64,000 nt of DNA from Phenylobacterium zucineum HLK1 (GTDB lineage Bacteria; Pseudomonadota; Alphaproteobacteria; Caulobacterales; Caulobacteraceae). Position 1 is the stretch's first letter; every line of letters starts with the position of its first letter. The notes under the pieces were generated by a model, which was not told the DNA's origin, did no database searches, and saw only the letters and a list, made by a program, of their open reading frames with translations. Shown here one piece after another: positions 29,573 through 41,854 of the stretch. The translations under genes and the position numbers were made by a program. The stretch spans positions 1,962,001 through 2,026,000 of the forward strand of contig NC_011144.1 in assembly GCF_000017265.1 (NCBI RefSeq). Direction: 5' to 3'.

Positions 29573-29601
29573 GATGTAGGGGCTGCGCGCCGGAAATGCA
29601 A
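29573..29601 (-). promoter_or_regulatory. Candidate sigma-70 promoter of rpsB
   Basis: On the minus strand TTGCAT (29601-29596) and TACATC (29578-29573) are separated by 17 bases. This implies a 5' leader of roughly 115 bases before the rpsB ATG, long enough for S2 autoregulation. The leader contains GC-rich inverted segments, but I cannot define a known motif. Confidence 0.55.
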
Positions 29602-29623
29602 GCTTTCGCCGCCCGCCGGCCGG

Positions 29624-30313
29624 TCAGGCCGGGTCCAGGAAGACCACCTCCACCGCCCGCCGACGTCGCCAGCCCAGCCGTTCGTAGAGCGCGATCGCCG
29701 TGACGTTGTGGTCGTAGACGTGCAGGAAGGCTTTCTCGCCCCGGGCGACGATGGCCCGGGTGACCAGCCCCATCAGGCCGGCCGCATAGCCGCGCCCCCG
29801 GAAGTCGGGGTGGGTGCATACCGCGCTGACCTCGGTGTAGCCCGGCAGCCGCAGGCGCTCGCCCGCCATGGCCGCCAGCCGCCCCCCCTCCCGCACGCCG
29901 ATGAAGTCGCCCAGGCGGTGCGTGCGGCTGAAGAACGGTCCGGGCCGGGTCAGCGTCGCCAGCTCCAGCATCTCGTCCGCGTCCTCGTCGCCCAGGCGGA
30001 CGACCTCGAAGCCGACGGTCGGGAACGCCGGATTCTCGGCCACCATCTGGCTGATCGGATCGCCCGGCGTGATGCGGACCCCCTCCAGGGCCCGGGGCGG
30101 GTCGGCCTCGAACAGCGCGGCCGGCCCGGTTTCGCGGACGAGAGCCGCCAGCCGTGCGAGGCTCTCCTCCGAACGGTCGGCCGCCGCGGCGAACAGGCCG
30201 TACTCGGGCGCGAGCCGGCGCGCGCGATCGTCGCCCAGCGCGAGGCCGGCTTGGCGTGTGGACAGCGCGGCCCATGCGGCCCGGTCCAGCGGATGCTGAG
30301 AAGGGTCAGTCAT
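29624..30313 (-). CDS. GNAT-family N-acetyltransferase (FR47-like)
   Basis: A 229-residue protein whose C-terminal half (about 95-225) is a GNAT domain: 'VCTHPDFRGRGYAAGLMGLV' is the acetyl-CoA pyrophosphate loop (R/Q-x-x-G-x-G/A), and 'AFLHVYDHNVTAIALYERLG' is the usual next block. The N-terminal half is diverged and alanine/arginine-rich. This domain pattern fits FR47-like acetyltransferases with unknown substrate. It starts 61 bases after dnaE's stop, on the same strand, so it may be at the end of the sidA-dnaE unit. Confidence 0.82.
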   Translation of the reverse strand: MTDPSQHPLDRAAWAALSTRQAGLALGDDRARRLAPEYGLFAAAADRSEESLARLAALVRETGPAALFEADPPRALEGVRITPGDPISQMVAENPAFPTVGFEVVRLGDEDADEMLELATLTRPGPFFSRTHRLGDFIGVREGGRLAAMAGERLRLPGYTEVSAVCTHPDFRGRGYAAGLMGLVTRAIVARGEKAFLHVYDHNVTAIALYERLGWRRRRAVEVVFLDPA

Positions 30314-30374
30314 CGGCGGACAATGCCGTCGCGGCCCCGGTCGGTCTGGCGGTTTCCGGACGCATCGCGGGCGC

Positions 30375-33845
<3,471 letters not shown>

Positions 33846-33849
33846 GGCG

Positions 33850-33939
33850 TCAGCCCATCTGGGACGCCACGACGCACACCATCCAGACAAAGCTGGCCAC
33901 CGACATAAACGCCAGCGATTCCCGGGCGAGACGAACCAT
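33850..33939 (-). CDS. sidA: SidA-like SOS-induced cell division inhibitor, 29 residues
   Basis: A 30-codon ORF ending in TGA (33852-33850), 4 bases before dnaE. From the ATG at 33939 it encodes 29 residues: a basic start (MVRLARESL), one hydrophobic transmembrane stretch (about residues 9-27, '[20 protein letters not shown]') and no tail. AGGAAGG at 33949-33955 is 9 bases upstream; a second ATG at 33948 would give 32 residues but has no room for a ribosome site. In C. crescentus SidA is a 29-residue inner-membrane protein induced by LexA release that blocks division through FtsW. Size, topology, place beside dnaE and the LexA boxes at 33995-34026 support orthology. The residue match itself I cannot check. 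Confidence 0.78.
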   Translation of the reverse strand: MVRLARESLAFMSVASFVWMVCVVASQMG

Positions 33940-33948
33940 CTGCGGCAT

Positions 33949-33955
33949 CCTTCCT
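33949..33955 (-). promoter_or_regulatory. Shine-Dalgarno site that decides the sidA start
   Basis: AGGAAGG read on the minus strand. It abuts the first possible ATG (33948) and is 9 bases from the second (33939), which favours the 29-residue product. Confidence 0.65.
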
Positions 33956-33994
33956 GTGGGCGTCCCTGTGGAAAAGCCGAGGGACAACCGTTGC

Positions 33995-34009
33995 GTTCCT
34001 TGTTCGTTC
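33995..34009 (-). promoter_or_regulatory. Perfect alphaproteobacterial LexA (SOS) box
   Basis: On the plus strand it reads GTTC-CTTGTTC-GTTC, an exact GTTC-N7-GTTC. It covers the region from the candidate -10 to just past the transcription start of sidA-dnaE. It is a better match than either box at lexA. Confidence 0.75.
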
Positions 34010-34036
34010 TTATTCGCCTTTTGTTCTCGTCGTCAA
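34008..34036 (-). promoter_or_regulatory. Candidate sigma-70 promoter of sidA-dnaE with a second LexA-like box
   Basis: Minus-strand TTGACG (34036-34031) and ATAAGA (34013-34008) are separated by 17 bases. ATTC-N7-GTTC on the plus strand at 34012-34026, the same one-off form as the first box at lexA, lies in the spacer. With the perfect box at 33995-34009, LexA could occupy the whole promoter. Confidence 0.6.
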
Positions 34037-34078
34037 GCCTGCTATAGCTGGGCCGTGGACAATGGGGATGTGCGGACC

Positions 34079-35260
34079 ATGAGGACATTTGCAGCGGCCA
34101 TCGCCCTGGCCTTCTCCTGCAGCGCCGCGACGGCGGCGACCGAAGCCGACGTGCGGCTGTTCCAGCTCGAGGCCACGGCCCCGGCGGATTGCGCCGCGCC
34201 CGCCGCCGGGCAGGGACAGCCGATCGAAGTCCCGGACACCCTCGACCCCGACGCCCAAGCCGCCCTCGCCGCCGGGGTCTTCCTCGCGCTGCACGACCCC
34301 TCCGGCGCCGGAACGTGGCCGATGGCGGACATCGGCGCGGCGGGTCCGTGCCGGCTCGCCCGCTTCGAAGCCGACGGCGTCGTCTGGACGATCTCGGGCG
34401 CTGACGGGCGAGCGCCACCGAGATGGATGCAGGCTCCGGGGCGCGAAGGCGTGTTCTACGTCGCCCGCGGCCCGGCCCTTCCGGACGCCCTCGCCTGGAG
34501 CCGGACCCGTCAAGGGCTGCCGCCGAGTACGCAGCCGCCCGCCTACTACCTGGCCGGGACCACGGCCGGCGAGCACTACGTCTTCCGGATCTACGATTCC
34601 TTGCCCGACACCCGCCGGCTCGCCGACGACCTTTCGGCCCTCCTCGAGACCCAGGCGCCGCCGCTGGCGGTGCTGGCCGCCGGCGACGCCGTGACCCTGT
34701 TCCGGGAAACGACCTCCGGCGTTTACGCGGAGATCTTCCGCCCCGGCGCGATCACGCCGGACCGGCCGGCCAAGCTCTACGGCGCCGACGGGCGGTTCTT
34801 CTCCGGCGGCTTCGGCGAGGACTGGCGCCTACGGGGTTCCGGTTTCGTCTGTCCCGCCGCGTTCGGGGCGTTCGAGCGGGCCTACGGGGCGATCCTCAAT
34901 CCGTCCGAAGAGGCGATGGACGTGAGCTGCGGCTACGCGACGGAGGAGAGCTTCATCACCATCTTCGTCTCGCGCGCGCCCGACGTCCGCGGCGACAAGG
35001 CCTACTTCGCCAGCGTGATCTCCGACGCAGAGGGGGCGCTGGAACAGCCACGGAAGCTGAAGGACCCGCCCACCGGCCGGAAGTGGCCGATCCAGGCCGG
35101 CCGCGCGTGGGTCGACAAGGCCGGCCTGATGCAGGAGGTGATGCTGATGCGGCGTGGCGAGCACATCGTCGAGTTGCGGGGAACCTACATCCTCGACGAC
35201 GTGCAGGCCGCGGGCGAGACGCTGATCAAGCTGATCGAGCTGCTGCCGCCTCCGAGCTGA
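34079..35260 (+). CDS. Exported protein of unknown function
   Basis: A 393-residue protein I do not recognise. The ATG at 34079 gives a clear signal peptide ([20 protein letters not shown], cleavage near residue 20), so the mature protein is periplasmic or secreted. Four cysteines in the mature part (in 'PADCAAP', 'AGPCRLA', 'GFVCPAA' and 'DVSCGYA') could form two disulfides. No transmembrane segment or enzyme motif is seen. The C-terminus ('[20 protein letters not shown]') resembles stress-type lipid-binding or 'hypothetical' Caulobacter proteins only in a general way. It diverges from sidA-dnaE across the LexA boxes, about 70 bases away, and converges with lolD. Confidence 0.7.
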   Translation: MRTFAAAIALAFSCSAATAATEADVRLFQLEATAPADCAAPAAGQGQPIEVPDTLDPDAQAALAAGVFLALHDPSGAGTWPMADIGAAGPCRLARFEADGVVWTISGADGRAPPRWMQAPGREGVFYVARGPALPDALAWSRTRQGLPPSTQPPAYYLAGTTAGEHYVFRIYDSLPDTRRLADDLSALLETQAPPLAVLAAGDAVTLFRETTSGVYAEIFRPGAITPDRPAKLYGADGRFFSGGFGEDWRLRGSGFVCPAAFGAFERAYGAILNPSEEAMDVSCGYATEESFITIFVSRAPDVRGDKAYFASVISDAEGALEQPRKLKDPPTGRKWPIQAGRAWVDKAGLMQEVMLMRRGEHIVELRGTYILDDVQAAGETLIKLIELLPPPS

Positions 35261-35266
35261 GCGCGC

Positions 35267-35956
35267 CTAAGGCTTGGTCCACGGCTCCAGGTGGCCGTCC
35301 TTGAGCGTCAGCACCCGGTCCATGTGGCCGGCGAGCTCGAGGTTGTGAGTGGCGACCAAGGCGGCGACGCCCTGGCTGCGGGCAAGCCCGTAGAGGTTCT
35401 CGAACACCCCTTCGGAGGTCTTGGGGTCGAGGTTGCCGGTGGGCTCGTCGGCCAGCAGGATGCGCGGGGCGTTGGCCAGCGCCCGGGCCACGGCCACCCG
35501 CTGCTGCTCGCCGCCTGAGAGCTGGGCCGGCTGGTGGTGGACCCGGTCGGTCAGGCCCAACTCCCCCAGCAGCACCGCCGCCCGCGCCTGGGCGGCCTTG
35601 CGGCTCTTGCCGGCGATCATCTGCGGCAGGGCCACGTTGTCCAGCGCCGAGAACTCGGGCAGCAGGTGGTGGAACTGATAGACGAACCCGATGGTCGCCA
35701 GGCGCACGCGCGTGCGCTCGGCCTCGGCCAGGTTCGAGCAGTCGCGGCCAAGGACGGTGATCCGCCCCGCGTCCGGATGCTCCAGCAGGCCCGCTGCGTG
35801 CAGCAGCGACGACTTGCCCGAGCCCGACGGTCCGATCAGCCCGACGATCTCGCCGGGCCGCAGGTCGAGGTCCACGCCGCGCAGCACCGTCAGCGGCCCC
35901 GCCGCCGTGCGGTAGGTGCGCTCCAGCCCGCGTATCGAAAGGACGGGCTCACTCAT
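35267..35956 (-). CDS. lolD: Lipoprotein-releasing ABC transporter ATPase LolD
   Basis: Powers extraction of outer-membrane lipoproteins from the inner membrane to LolA. The 229-residue ATPase has Walker A '[20 protein letters not shown]', the signature '[18 protein letters not shown]', Walker B '[12 protein letters not shown]' and '[13 protein letters not shown]' with the switch His. The macrolide-exporter/LolD subfamily wording '[20 protein letters not shown]' fits. It overlaps the preceding permease gene by 8 bases. Confidence 0.95.
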   Translation of the reverse strand: MSEPVLSIRGLERTYRTAAGPLTVLRGVDLDLRPGEIVGLIGPSGSGKSSLLHAAGLLEHPDAGRITVLGRDCSNLAEAERTRVRLATIGFVYQFHHLLPEFSALDNVALPQMIAGKSRKAAQARAAVLLGELGLTDRVHHQPAQLSGGEQQRVAVARALANAPRILLADEPTGNLDPKTSEGVFENLYGLARSQGVAALVATHNLELAGHMDRVLTLKDGHLEPWTKP

Positions 35957-37244
35957 AGCGGAGCGCCTCCACCGGATCGATCCGCGAGGCTCGCCAGGCC
36001 GGCGCGAGGGTCGCCACGAAGCTCATGCCCAGCGCCCAGGCGGTGATGATCAGCACCTCGCGCCAGTCCACCTTCGCCGGGATGTGGGAGAGGAAATAGA
36101 CGTCCGACGAGAACACGGTCGCGCCCGTGACCATCTCCACGAAGCCCTGGATGGGGCCGATGTAGATGCAGAACAGGACGCCCAGCAGCAGGCCCGCCGC
36201 CGTGCCCAGCACGCCGACCGCGGCGCCCGACATGAAGAAGATGCGCATGATCGCGCCCTGCCCGGCCCCCATGGTGCGCAGGATGGCGATGTCGCGGCCC
36301 TTGTTCTTCACCAGCATGACGAGGCCCGAGATGATGTTCATGGCGGCGATGGCCACCAGCAGCATCAGGATCAGCCGCATGACGTTGCGCTCGATCTTCA
36401 GCGCGCCCCAGAACGAGCTGTCGCGCTGGGTCCAGTCGGTGACGATGGCGGCCGGTCCGGCCGCCTGAGCGATCGCCGCCTTCATCCGCGCGGCCTGGTC
36501 GGGATCGTCCACCCGCACCTCGATGGCGTCGGCCGTACCCTCGCGCCCGAAGAAGAGCTGCGCCTGCTCGAAGGGCATGAAGACATAGGCCTGGTCGTAC
36601 TGGCTCATCCCCACGCTGAAGGTGGCGCCGACCACATAGTCCTTCTGCATCGGCGTGCCGCCGAAGGCGGTGGCCCCGCCGGAGGGCGAGATCAGAGTGA
36701 GGACGTCGCCAGGGGCGACTCCCAGCGACTGCGCCAGGCGCTCGCCGATGACGATGGTCTCGCCCCCATACTCGCCCACCCCGAACTCCTCGAGCGAGCC
36801 CTGGGTGACGTTGGCCGAGACGAGCCGCGTCGCCTTCAGGTCGGCCGGGCTGATCCCGCGCACGATGGCGCCGGTGATCTGGGTGGGGCCGAGCGCGATG
36901 GCCTGGGCCTCGACGATGGACGCGGCCTGGGTGACGCGGGGGACCTGCCTTAGCCGCTGCACCGCCGCCTCGCGGTCGGGACCGTCCAGCACCCCGCCGG
37001 TGACGTAGAGATGGCCCTGGAAGCCCAGGATGCGGGTCAGCATCTCGGACCGGAAGCCGTTCATCACGCTCATCACGATGATGAGCACCGCCACCGCGAG
37101 CAGGATGCCGATGAACGAGATGACCGAGATCAGCGCCACGCCGCCCTGGCTGCGCTTGGCCCGCAGGTAGCGGCCTGCGAGCATCCGCTCCCAGTAGCCG
37201 AACGGCGGGGCGCTGGCCCCCATGACGGCGGCGGCGTCGCTCAA
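35949..37244 (-). CDS. lolC: Lipoprotein-releasing ABC transporter permease (LolC/LolE family)
   Basis: A 431-residue permease with one N-terminal transmembrane helix ('[20 protein letters not shown]'), a periplasmic domain of about 200 residues, and three C-terminal helices. It opens with '[20 protein letters not shown]', typical of LolC/E. Only one permease gene neighbours lolD, whereas Escherichia coli has lolC and lolE; a homodimer (LolF-type) with LolD is likely. It overlaps proS by 4 bases and lolD by 8. Confidence 0.93.
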   Translation of the reverse strand: MSDAAAVMGASAPPFGYWERMLAGRYLRAKRSQGGVALISVISFIGILLAVAVLIIVMSVMNGFRSEMLTRILGFQGHLYVTGGVLDGPDREAAVQRLRQVPRVTQAASIVEAQAIALGPTQITGAIVRGISPADLKATRLVSANVTQGSLEEFGVGEYGGETIVIGERLAQSLGVAPGDVLTLISPSGGATAFGGTPMQKDYVVGATFSVGMSQYDQAYVFMPFEQAQLFFGREGTADAIEVRVDDPDQAARMKAAIAQAAGPAAIVTDWTQRDSSFWGALKIERNVMRLILMLLVAIAAMNIISGLVMLVKNKGRDIAILRTMGAGQGAIMRIFFMSGAAVGVLGTAAGLLLGVLFCIYIGPIQGFVEMVTGATVFSSDVYFLSHIPAKVDWREVLIITAWALGMSFVATLAPAWRASRIDPVEALRYE

Positions 37245-38560
37245 GCGGTGATCGCCTTCAGGGCCGCATCCAGCGGCAGGGTCTGGCGCTCGCCGGTGGC
37301 CCGGCGCTTGATCTCGACCACGCCCTCGGCGACGCCCTTGGGGCCGACGATGAGCTGCCAGGGCACGCCCACCAGGTCGAGCGAGGCGAACTTCGCGCCC
37401 GGGCGCTCGTCACGGTCGTCCAGAAGCGGCTCCTTGCCCGCGGCCTGCAGCGCGCCGTAGGCCTGCTCGGCCACCGCGTCCACCGCCGCCTCGCCGGGCC
37501 GCAGGTTGACGACCGCCGCGCCGAACGGCGCCACGCTGTCCGGCCAGACGATGCCCGCCTCGTCGTGGCTGGCCTCGATGATCGCGCCCACCAGGCGCGA
37601 GACGCCGACGCCGTACGAGCCCATGTGCACGAACCGCTCGGCCCCGTCGGGCCCGGCGACCTTGGCGTTCATCGGCCGCGAGTACTTCTCGCCGAAGTAG
37701 AAGATGTGGCCGACTTCGATGCCGCGGGCGGTCATCCGCTTGTCCTCGGGCGCCTCGGTCTCGAAACGGGCCTGATCGTGCATCTCGTCGCTGGCGGCGT
37801 AGAGACGCGTGCGCTGCTGGACCAGCGGCTCAAGATCGCCGTCCCAGTCGATGTCCGGGCCCGGCGCGCCCATCTCGACGAGATCGCGGTGGGCGAAGAC
37901 CTGGCTCTCGCCCGTGTCGGCCAGGATGATGAACTCGTGGCTAAGGTCGCCGCCGATCGGGCCGGTGTCGGCCCGCACCGGGATCGCCTTCAGCCCCAGC
38001 CGCGCATAGACGTTCAGGTAGGCGCAGAACATCCGGTTGTAGGCCCGGCGTGCGGCGGCCTCGTCGATGTCGAAGGAATAGGCGTCCTTCATCAGGAACT
38101 CGCGGCCGCGCATGACCCCGAACCGGGGCCGGCGCTCGTCGCGGAACTTCCACTGGATGTTGTAAAGATTCTTCGGCAAGTCCTTGTAGGACTTGATGTA
38201 GGCCCGGAAGATGTCGGTGATGACCTCCTCCGCCGTGGGGCCGTACAGCAGGTCCCGCTCGTGGCGGTCCTTGATGCGCAGCATCTCCTCGCCGTAGTCG
38301 TCGTAGCGGCCGCTCTCGCGCCACAGGTCGGCGAGCTGGAGCGTCGGCATCAGCACCTCGATGGCGCCGGCCCGGTCCATCTCCTCGCGGACGACCTGCT
38401 CGATCTTCTTCAGCACCTTCAGGCCCAGCGGCAGCCAGGCGTAGATGCCGGCCGCCTCCTGCCGGATCATGCCGGCGCGGAGCATCAGCTGGTGCGAGAC
38501 GATCTGGGCGTCCGAGGGCGCCTCGCGCAACGTCGGCATGAAGTAACGCGAAAGGCGCAT
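37241..38560 (-). CDS. proS: Prolyl-tRNA synthetase, short form without editing insert
   Basis: Charges tRNA-Pro. The 439-residue class II synthetase has '[20 protein letters not shown]' (motif 1 area), '[20 protein letters not shown]' (motif 2) and '[16 protein letters not shown]' (motif 3), then the anticodon-binding domain ending in 'KAITA'. The ~180-residue INS editing domain of the E. coli enzyme (572 residues) is missing, as known for Caulobacter-type ProRS, so Ala-tRNA-Pro clearance needs a separate protein. It is first of a unit with lolC and lolD. Confidence 0.95.
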   Translation of the reverse strand: MRLSRYFMPTLREAPSDAQIVSHQLMLRAGMIRQEAAGIYAWLPLGLKVLKKIEQVVREEMDRAGAIEVLMPTLQLADLWRESGRYDDYGEEMLRIKDRHERDLLYGPTAEEVITDIFRAYIKSYKDLPKNLYNIQWKFRDERRPRFGVMRGREFLMKDAYSFDIDEAAARRAYNRMFCAYLNVYARLGLKAIPVRADTGPIGGDLSHEFIILADTGESQVFAHRDLVEMGAPGPDIDWDGDLEPLVQQRTRLYAASDEMHDQARFETEAPEDKRMTARGIEVGHIFYFGEKYSRPMNAKVAGPDGAERFVHMGSYGVGVSRLVGAIIEASHDEAGIVWPDSVAPFGAAVVNLRPGEAAVDAVAEQAYGALQAAGKEPLLDDRDERPGAKFASLDLVGVPWQLIVGPKGVAEGVVEIKRRATGERQTLPLDAALKAITA

Positions 38561-38639
38561 CGTGGTCGGTGTCCTAAGGATTCACGGCGGGAAAGAGGCG
38601 CTCTGATAGCCCCGCCCCCGCGAGCTTGGCAACGCAGCT

Positions 38640-38654
38640 GAGCCGTTTCGGCTC
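38640..38654 (-). terminator. Small hairpin beyond the DUF1467 gene
   Basis: GAGCCG-TTT-CGGCTC, a perfect 6-base stem with a 3-base loop, directly follows the minus-strand stop at 38656. There is no T-run after it. It may mark the end of the mce unit ahead of proS. Confidence 0.35.
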
Positions 38655-38655
38655 C

Positions 38656-38916
38656 CTAGTAGCCCGACGGCAGCGGCGGCAGCTTCACGACCTCGAAGCG
38701 GATGATCAGCCAGATGACCGCGAACACGACCGCCGAGATCCAGGTGGTCGTGAGGAACTTCTGCTTCAGCTTAGGATCAACCGGCGCCGCGGGATCGCCC
38801 CCGTCGCCCTTGTCGACGCCGGCCTCGTAGTGGCTCTGCACGCCCCACGGCAGCACGGCGAACAGCACGACCCACCAGATCGTCAGGTAGATCGCGATGG
38901 CGGTGATCGGACCCAT
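38656..38916 (-). CDS. DUF1467 family small membrane protein
   Basis: An 86-residue protein with two transmembrane segments: about residues 4-25 ('ITAIAIYLTIWWVVLFAVLP') and about 57-74 ('TTWISAVVFAVIWLIIRFEV'). The start wording, with the WWxVLFxxLPWGVxS pattern, is that of the alphaproteobacterial DUF1467 family, of unknown function. It overlaps the mce stop by 1 base, the arrangement seen in relatives, so co-translation with methylmalonyl-CoA epimerase is likely. Confidence 0.9.
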   Translation of the reverse strand: MGPITAIAIYLTIWWVVLFAVLPWGVQSHYEAGVDKGDGGDPAAPVDPKLKQKFLTTTWISAVVFAVIWLIIRFEVVKLPPLPSGY

Positions 38917-39341
38917 CAGTGGGCTCCCTTCGGGGTCTCCATCAGTTCCACCAGCACCCCGCCCATGTTCTTCGGATGGACGAAGATCACCGGCGTGCCG
39001 TGGGCTCCGATGCGCGGCTGGCCGTTGTTCAGCACGGTCGCGCCCTTGGCGGCCATGTCGTCGCGCGCGGCGATGATGTCGTCCACCTCGAAGCAGACGT
39101 GGTGCTGCCCGCCCGCCGGGTTCTTTTCAAGGAAGCCCTTCAGCGGCGAGTTGTCGCCATGGGGCTCGATCAGCTCGATCTGGCTGTTCGGCAGGTCCAC
39201 GAAACAGACCCACACGCCCTGCTCGGGCATGGCGAACTTCTCGCCGATCTTCGTGGCGCCCAGCACGTCGCGATACAGCGCGACCGACTGCTCGATGGAG
39301 GGCGTGGCGACGCCCACGTGGTTCAGCTTCCCGATCTTCAT
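38916..39341 (-). CDS. mce: Methylmalonyl-CoA epimerase
   Basis: Interconverts the (2R) and (2S) forms of methylmalonyl-CoA in propionate use. A VOC-fold protein of 141 residues with metal-ligand His in 'LNHVGVATPSIEQSVALYRD' and 'GGQHHVCFEVDDI', and the terminal Glu in 'NMGGVLVELMETPKGAH'. 'SPLKGFLEKNPAGGQHHV' is the family signature. It lies 52 bases after rnj, on the same strand. Confidence 0.93.
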   Translation of the reverse strand: MKIGKLNHVGVATPSIEQSVALYRDVLGATKIGEKFAMPEQGVWVCFVDLPNSQIELIEPHGDNSPLKGFLEKNPAGGQHHVCFEVDDIIAARDDMAAKGATVLNNGQPRIGAHGTPVIFVHPKNMGGVLVELMETPKGAH

Positions 39342-39393
39342 GCGGGCGGTATACGCCGGTTGCGGAACGGGCGCGAGATCACGCAGCGGAACG

Positions 39394-41076
39394 TCAGATC
39401 CTCAGCACCGTCGTCTCGACCACGGGCCGGCGGCCCCAGATGCGCTGGCTGGCCTTCTTCACCGCGCGGGACATGGCGGTCTCGATCTCGTCGTCCAGCT
39501 CGCGCTGCTCGCCCTTCAGCCGGCCAAGGGCCTCCTTGGCCTCGTCGGCCAGGTCTTCCAGCACCTCGTCGAGCGGATAGTCCTCGTCGGTGGGCAACCC
39601 CAGCGCCCTCACCTGCGGACCCGAGGCGATGCGGCCGCGCCCGTCCAGCACGACTGAGACCGCGACGACGCCATTGTACGAGGCGTGCCGCCGCTCGCGC
39701 AGCGACGGGCCGTTCTCGGGCGTCAGCACGCCGGCGTCCACATAGATGCGGCCCGACGGCACCTCGTCGACGATCTCGGCCCGGCCGGGCGCGAGGCGGA
39801 CCATGTCGCCGTTCCGAGGGGTGACCTGCTGGGGCACCTGCAGGTCGCGGGCGAAGGCGGCGTGCTCGAGCAGGTGGCGGCGCTCGCCGTGGGTCGGCAC
39901 GGCGACCTGCGGCCGCGCCCAGCGGTACATCTCGGCCAGCTCGTCCCGGCACGGGTGGCCCGAGACGTGGATGCCCGGGTGGTCGCGCTCGGTGTAGAGG
40001 CGCACGCCGCGGTCGGCGAGGTTGTTCTGCAGGTTGCGGATCGGGATCTCGTTCCCAGGGATCACCCGCGAGGAGAAGATGCAGTGGTCGCCTTCCCCGA
40101 GGCTCACGTGCGGATGCGTCCCGTCGGCGATGCGGGCCAGGGCCGCGCGCGGCTCGCCCTGGCTGCCGGTGCAGAGATAGAGGATCTCGTTCGCCGGATG
40201 GTGGTTGGCCTCGGCCTCGGTGACGAACGGCGGCAGGTCCTGCATCAGCCCGACCGACTTGGCCGCGGAGGCCATGCGGATCATCGAGCGACCGACAAGA
40301 CAGACCCGCCGGCCGGCCGCCTGCGCCGCGCGCGCGACGCTGTCCATCCGCGCCACGTTGGAGGCGAAGCAGGCGACCGCCACCTTGCCTTTCAGCCCGC
40401 CGATCAGCGGGATCAGCGCGGCCCGCACCTCGGCCTCGGAGCCGGCGTGGCCGTCGACGAAGACGTTGGTCGAATCGCAGACCATGGCCAGCACGCCCTC
40501 GTCGCCCAGCCGGCGGATGGCGTCCTCGTCGGTCGGCCCGCCCAGCAGCGGGTCGGGGTCGATCTTCCAGTCCCCGGTGTGCAGGATGGTGCCCAGCGGC
40601 GTGCGGATCGCCAGGCCGTTCGGCTCCGGGATCGAGTGGGTGAGCGTGATGAGCTCCAGCTTGAAGGGGCCGAGCTCGATCGTCCCGCCCAGCGGAACCT
40701 CGGTGATCTGCGCCGCCTCCAGCAGGTCGGCCTCGCGCAGCTTCTCGCGCAGGACGAAGGCGGTGAACGGCGTGGCGTAGATCGGCGCCTTCAGGCGCGG
40801 CCACAGCCAGGCGACCGCCCCGATGTGGTCCTCGTGGGCGTGGGTCAGCACGATCCCCAGGATGCGGTCGGCGTATTCCTCGATGAACTCGGGGTCGGGC
40901 AGGATCACCTCGACGCCCGGCGTGGTCTGGTCGCCGAAGGTCACGCCCAGGTCCACCACGATCCACTTGCGGTCGTGCGCCGGGCCGAAGCCGTAGAGGT
41001 TGAAGTTCATGCCGATCTCGTTCGACCCGCCCAGCGGCAGGAAGACGAGTTCGTCGGTGTCCTTGTTACGCGCCAT
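39394..41076 (-). CDS. rnj: Ribonuclease J
   Basis: A metallo-beta-lactamase/beta-CASP nuclease with 5'-3' exonuclease and endonuclease activity in RNA maturation and decay. The 560-residue protein opens with 'FLPLGGSNEIGMNFNLYGFG', carries the zinc motif HAHEDHIGA (about residues 75-85), 'ILHTGDWKID' and beta-CASP stretches such as 'VPTHGERRHLLEHA'. I set the start at 41076 ([13 protein letters not shown]); the open frame upstream only mirrors coaX. It overlaps coaX by 1 base. Alphaproteobacteria hold both RNase E and RNase J. Confidence 0.95.
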   Translation of the reverse strand: MARNKDTDELVFLPLGGSNEIGMNFNLYGFGPAHDRKWIVVDLGVTFGDQTTPGVEVILPDPEFIEEYADRILGIVLTHAHEDHIGAVAWLWPRLKAPIYATPFTAFVLREKLREADLLEAAQITEVPLGGTIELGPFKLELITLTHSIPEPNGLAIRTPLGTILHTGDWKIDPDPLLGGPTDEDAIRRLGDEGVLAMVCDSTNVFVDGHAGSEAEVRAALIPLIGGLKGKVAVACFASNVARMDSVARAAQAAGRRVCLVGRSMIRMASAAKSVGLMQDLPPFVTEAEANHHPANEILYLCTGSQGEPRAALARIADGTHPHVSLGEGDHCIFSSRVIPGNEIPIRNLQNNLADRGVRLYTERDHPGIHVSGHPCRDELAEMYRWARPQVAVPTHGERRHLLEHAAFARDLQVPQQVTPRNGDMVRLAPGRAEIVDEVPSGRIYVDAGVLTPENGPSLRERRHASYNGVVAVSVVLDGRGRIASGPQVRALGLPTDEDYPLDEVLEDLADEAKEALGRLKGEQRELDDEIETAMSRAVKKASQRIWGRRPVVETTVLRI

Positions 41077-41849
41077 CACGCCTTCGCCTGGTTGCGGCGC
41101 CAGATCTCCAGCATGCCGCGGATGGTGAGGTCGGGGTCGAACTTGTCGATGGCCGCGGTCGCGCCGTGGAAGAGCGAGGCGACGCCGCCCGTCGCCACCA
41201 CGGTCAGCGGCTCGTCCCGCTCGGCCTTGATGCGGGCGATCAGGCCCTCGATCAGGGCGATGTAGCCCCAGAACACGCCGGCCTGCATCGCGCCCACCGT
41301 ATCCGTCCCCACGACTTTCTGCGGCTTCTGGATCGCGACCCTGGGAAGTTTCGCCGCCGCCGTGTGCAACGCCTCCATGGACAGGTTGATCCCCGGCGCG
41401 ATCACCCCGCCCTCGAACCCGCCGTCGGCGGCGATCACGTCGAAGGTGGTGGCGGTGCCCGAGTCGATCACGATCAGCGGCCCCGGATAGGCGATATGGG
41501 CCCCGATGGCGTTCACCAGGCGGTCGGCTCCCGCCTCCGAGGGCTTGTCGATGCGGATGGGGATGCCGAGTTCGGCGTTCTCGCCGATCACCAGCGGCTC
41601 GACGTGCAGGTAGCGGCGGGACAGGTTGCGCAGGTTGAAGATCGACTGCGGCACGACGCTCGAGATGATGCAGCCGTCGAAGGCGCCCAGCGCCAGGCCG
41701 GCCATCGACAGCAGTTGCGACAGCCAGACCGCGTACTCGTCGGCGGTGCGGGTGGAATCGGTCGCCGCGCGCCACTGGGCGATCCAGCGTTCGCCGTCAT
41801 GCACCGCGAAGAGGGTGTTGGTGTTCCCCTGTTCGATCGCCAGCAACAT
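41076..41849 (-). CDS. coaX: Type III pantothenate kinase
   Basis: Phosphorylates pantothenate, the first step of CoA synthesis; this type is not feedback-inhibited by CoA. The 257-residue ASKHA-fold enzyme has '[20 protein letters not shown]' (phosphate 1 loop; Glu replaces the common Asp at 'D-x-GNT'), '[15 protein letters not shown]', '[13 protein letters not shown]' and '[11 protein letters not shown]'. It follows birA by 5 bases and precedes rnj. Confidence 0.94.
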   Translation of the reverse strand: MLLAIEQGNTNTLFAVHDGERWIAQWRAATDSTRTADEYAVWLSQLLSMAGLALGAFDGCIISSVVPQSIFNLRNLSRRYLHVEPLVIGENAELGIPIRIDKPSEAGADRLVNAIGAHIAYPGPLIVIDSGTATTFDVIAADGGFEGGVIAPGINLSMEALHTAAAKLPRVAIQKPQKVVGTDTVGAMQAGVFWGYIALIEGLIARIKAERDEPLTVVATGGVASLFHGATAAIDKFDPDLTIRGMLEIWRRNQAKA

Positions 41850-41854
41850 TCGTC

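Noticed and set aside
33940..33948. First ATG of the sidA frame (32-residue form)
   Set aside because: AGGAAGG directly touches this ATG, leaving no spacing, while the second ATG is ideally spaced and gives 29 residues.
33846..34418. N-terminal extension of dnaE by about 190 residues
   Set aside because: The added part is Arg/Pro-rich, lacks similarity to the PHP domain, and crosses the promoter and sidA in another frame. The 33845 start gives normal DnaE length.
41076..41849. CoaX as inactive because the first loop has Glu (IEQGNTN) where Asp is usual
   Set aside because: The other motifs, including DSGTATTFD, are intact, the gene is in its usual context, and Glu at this place occurs in alphaproteobacterial members as far as I recall; no sign of decay.
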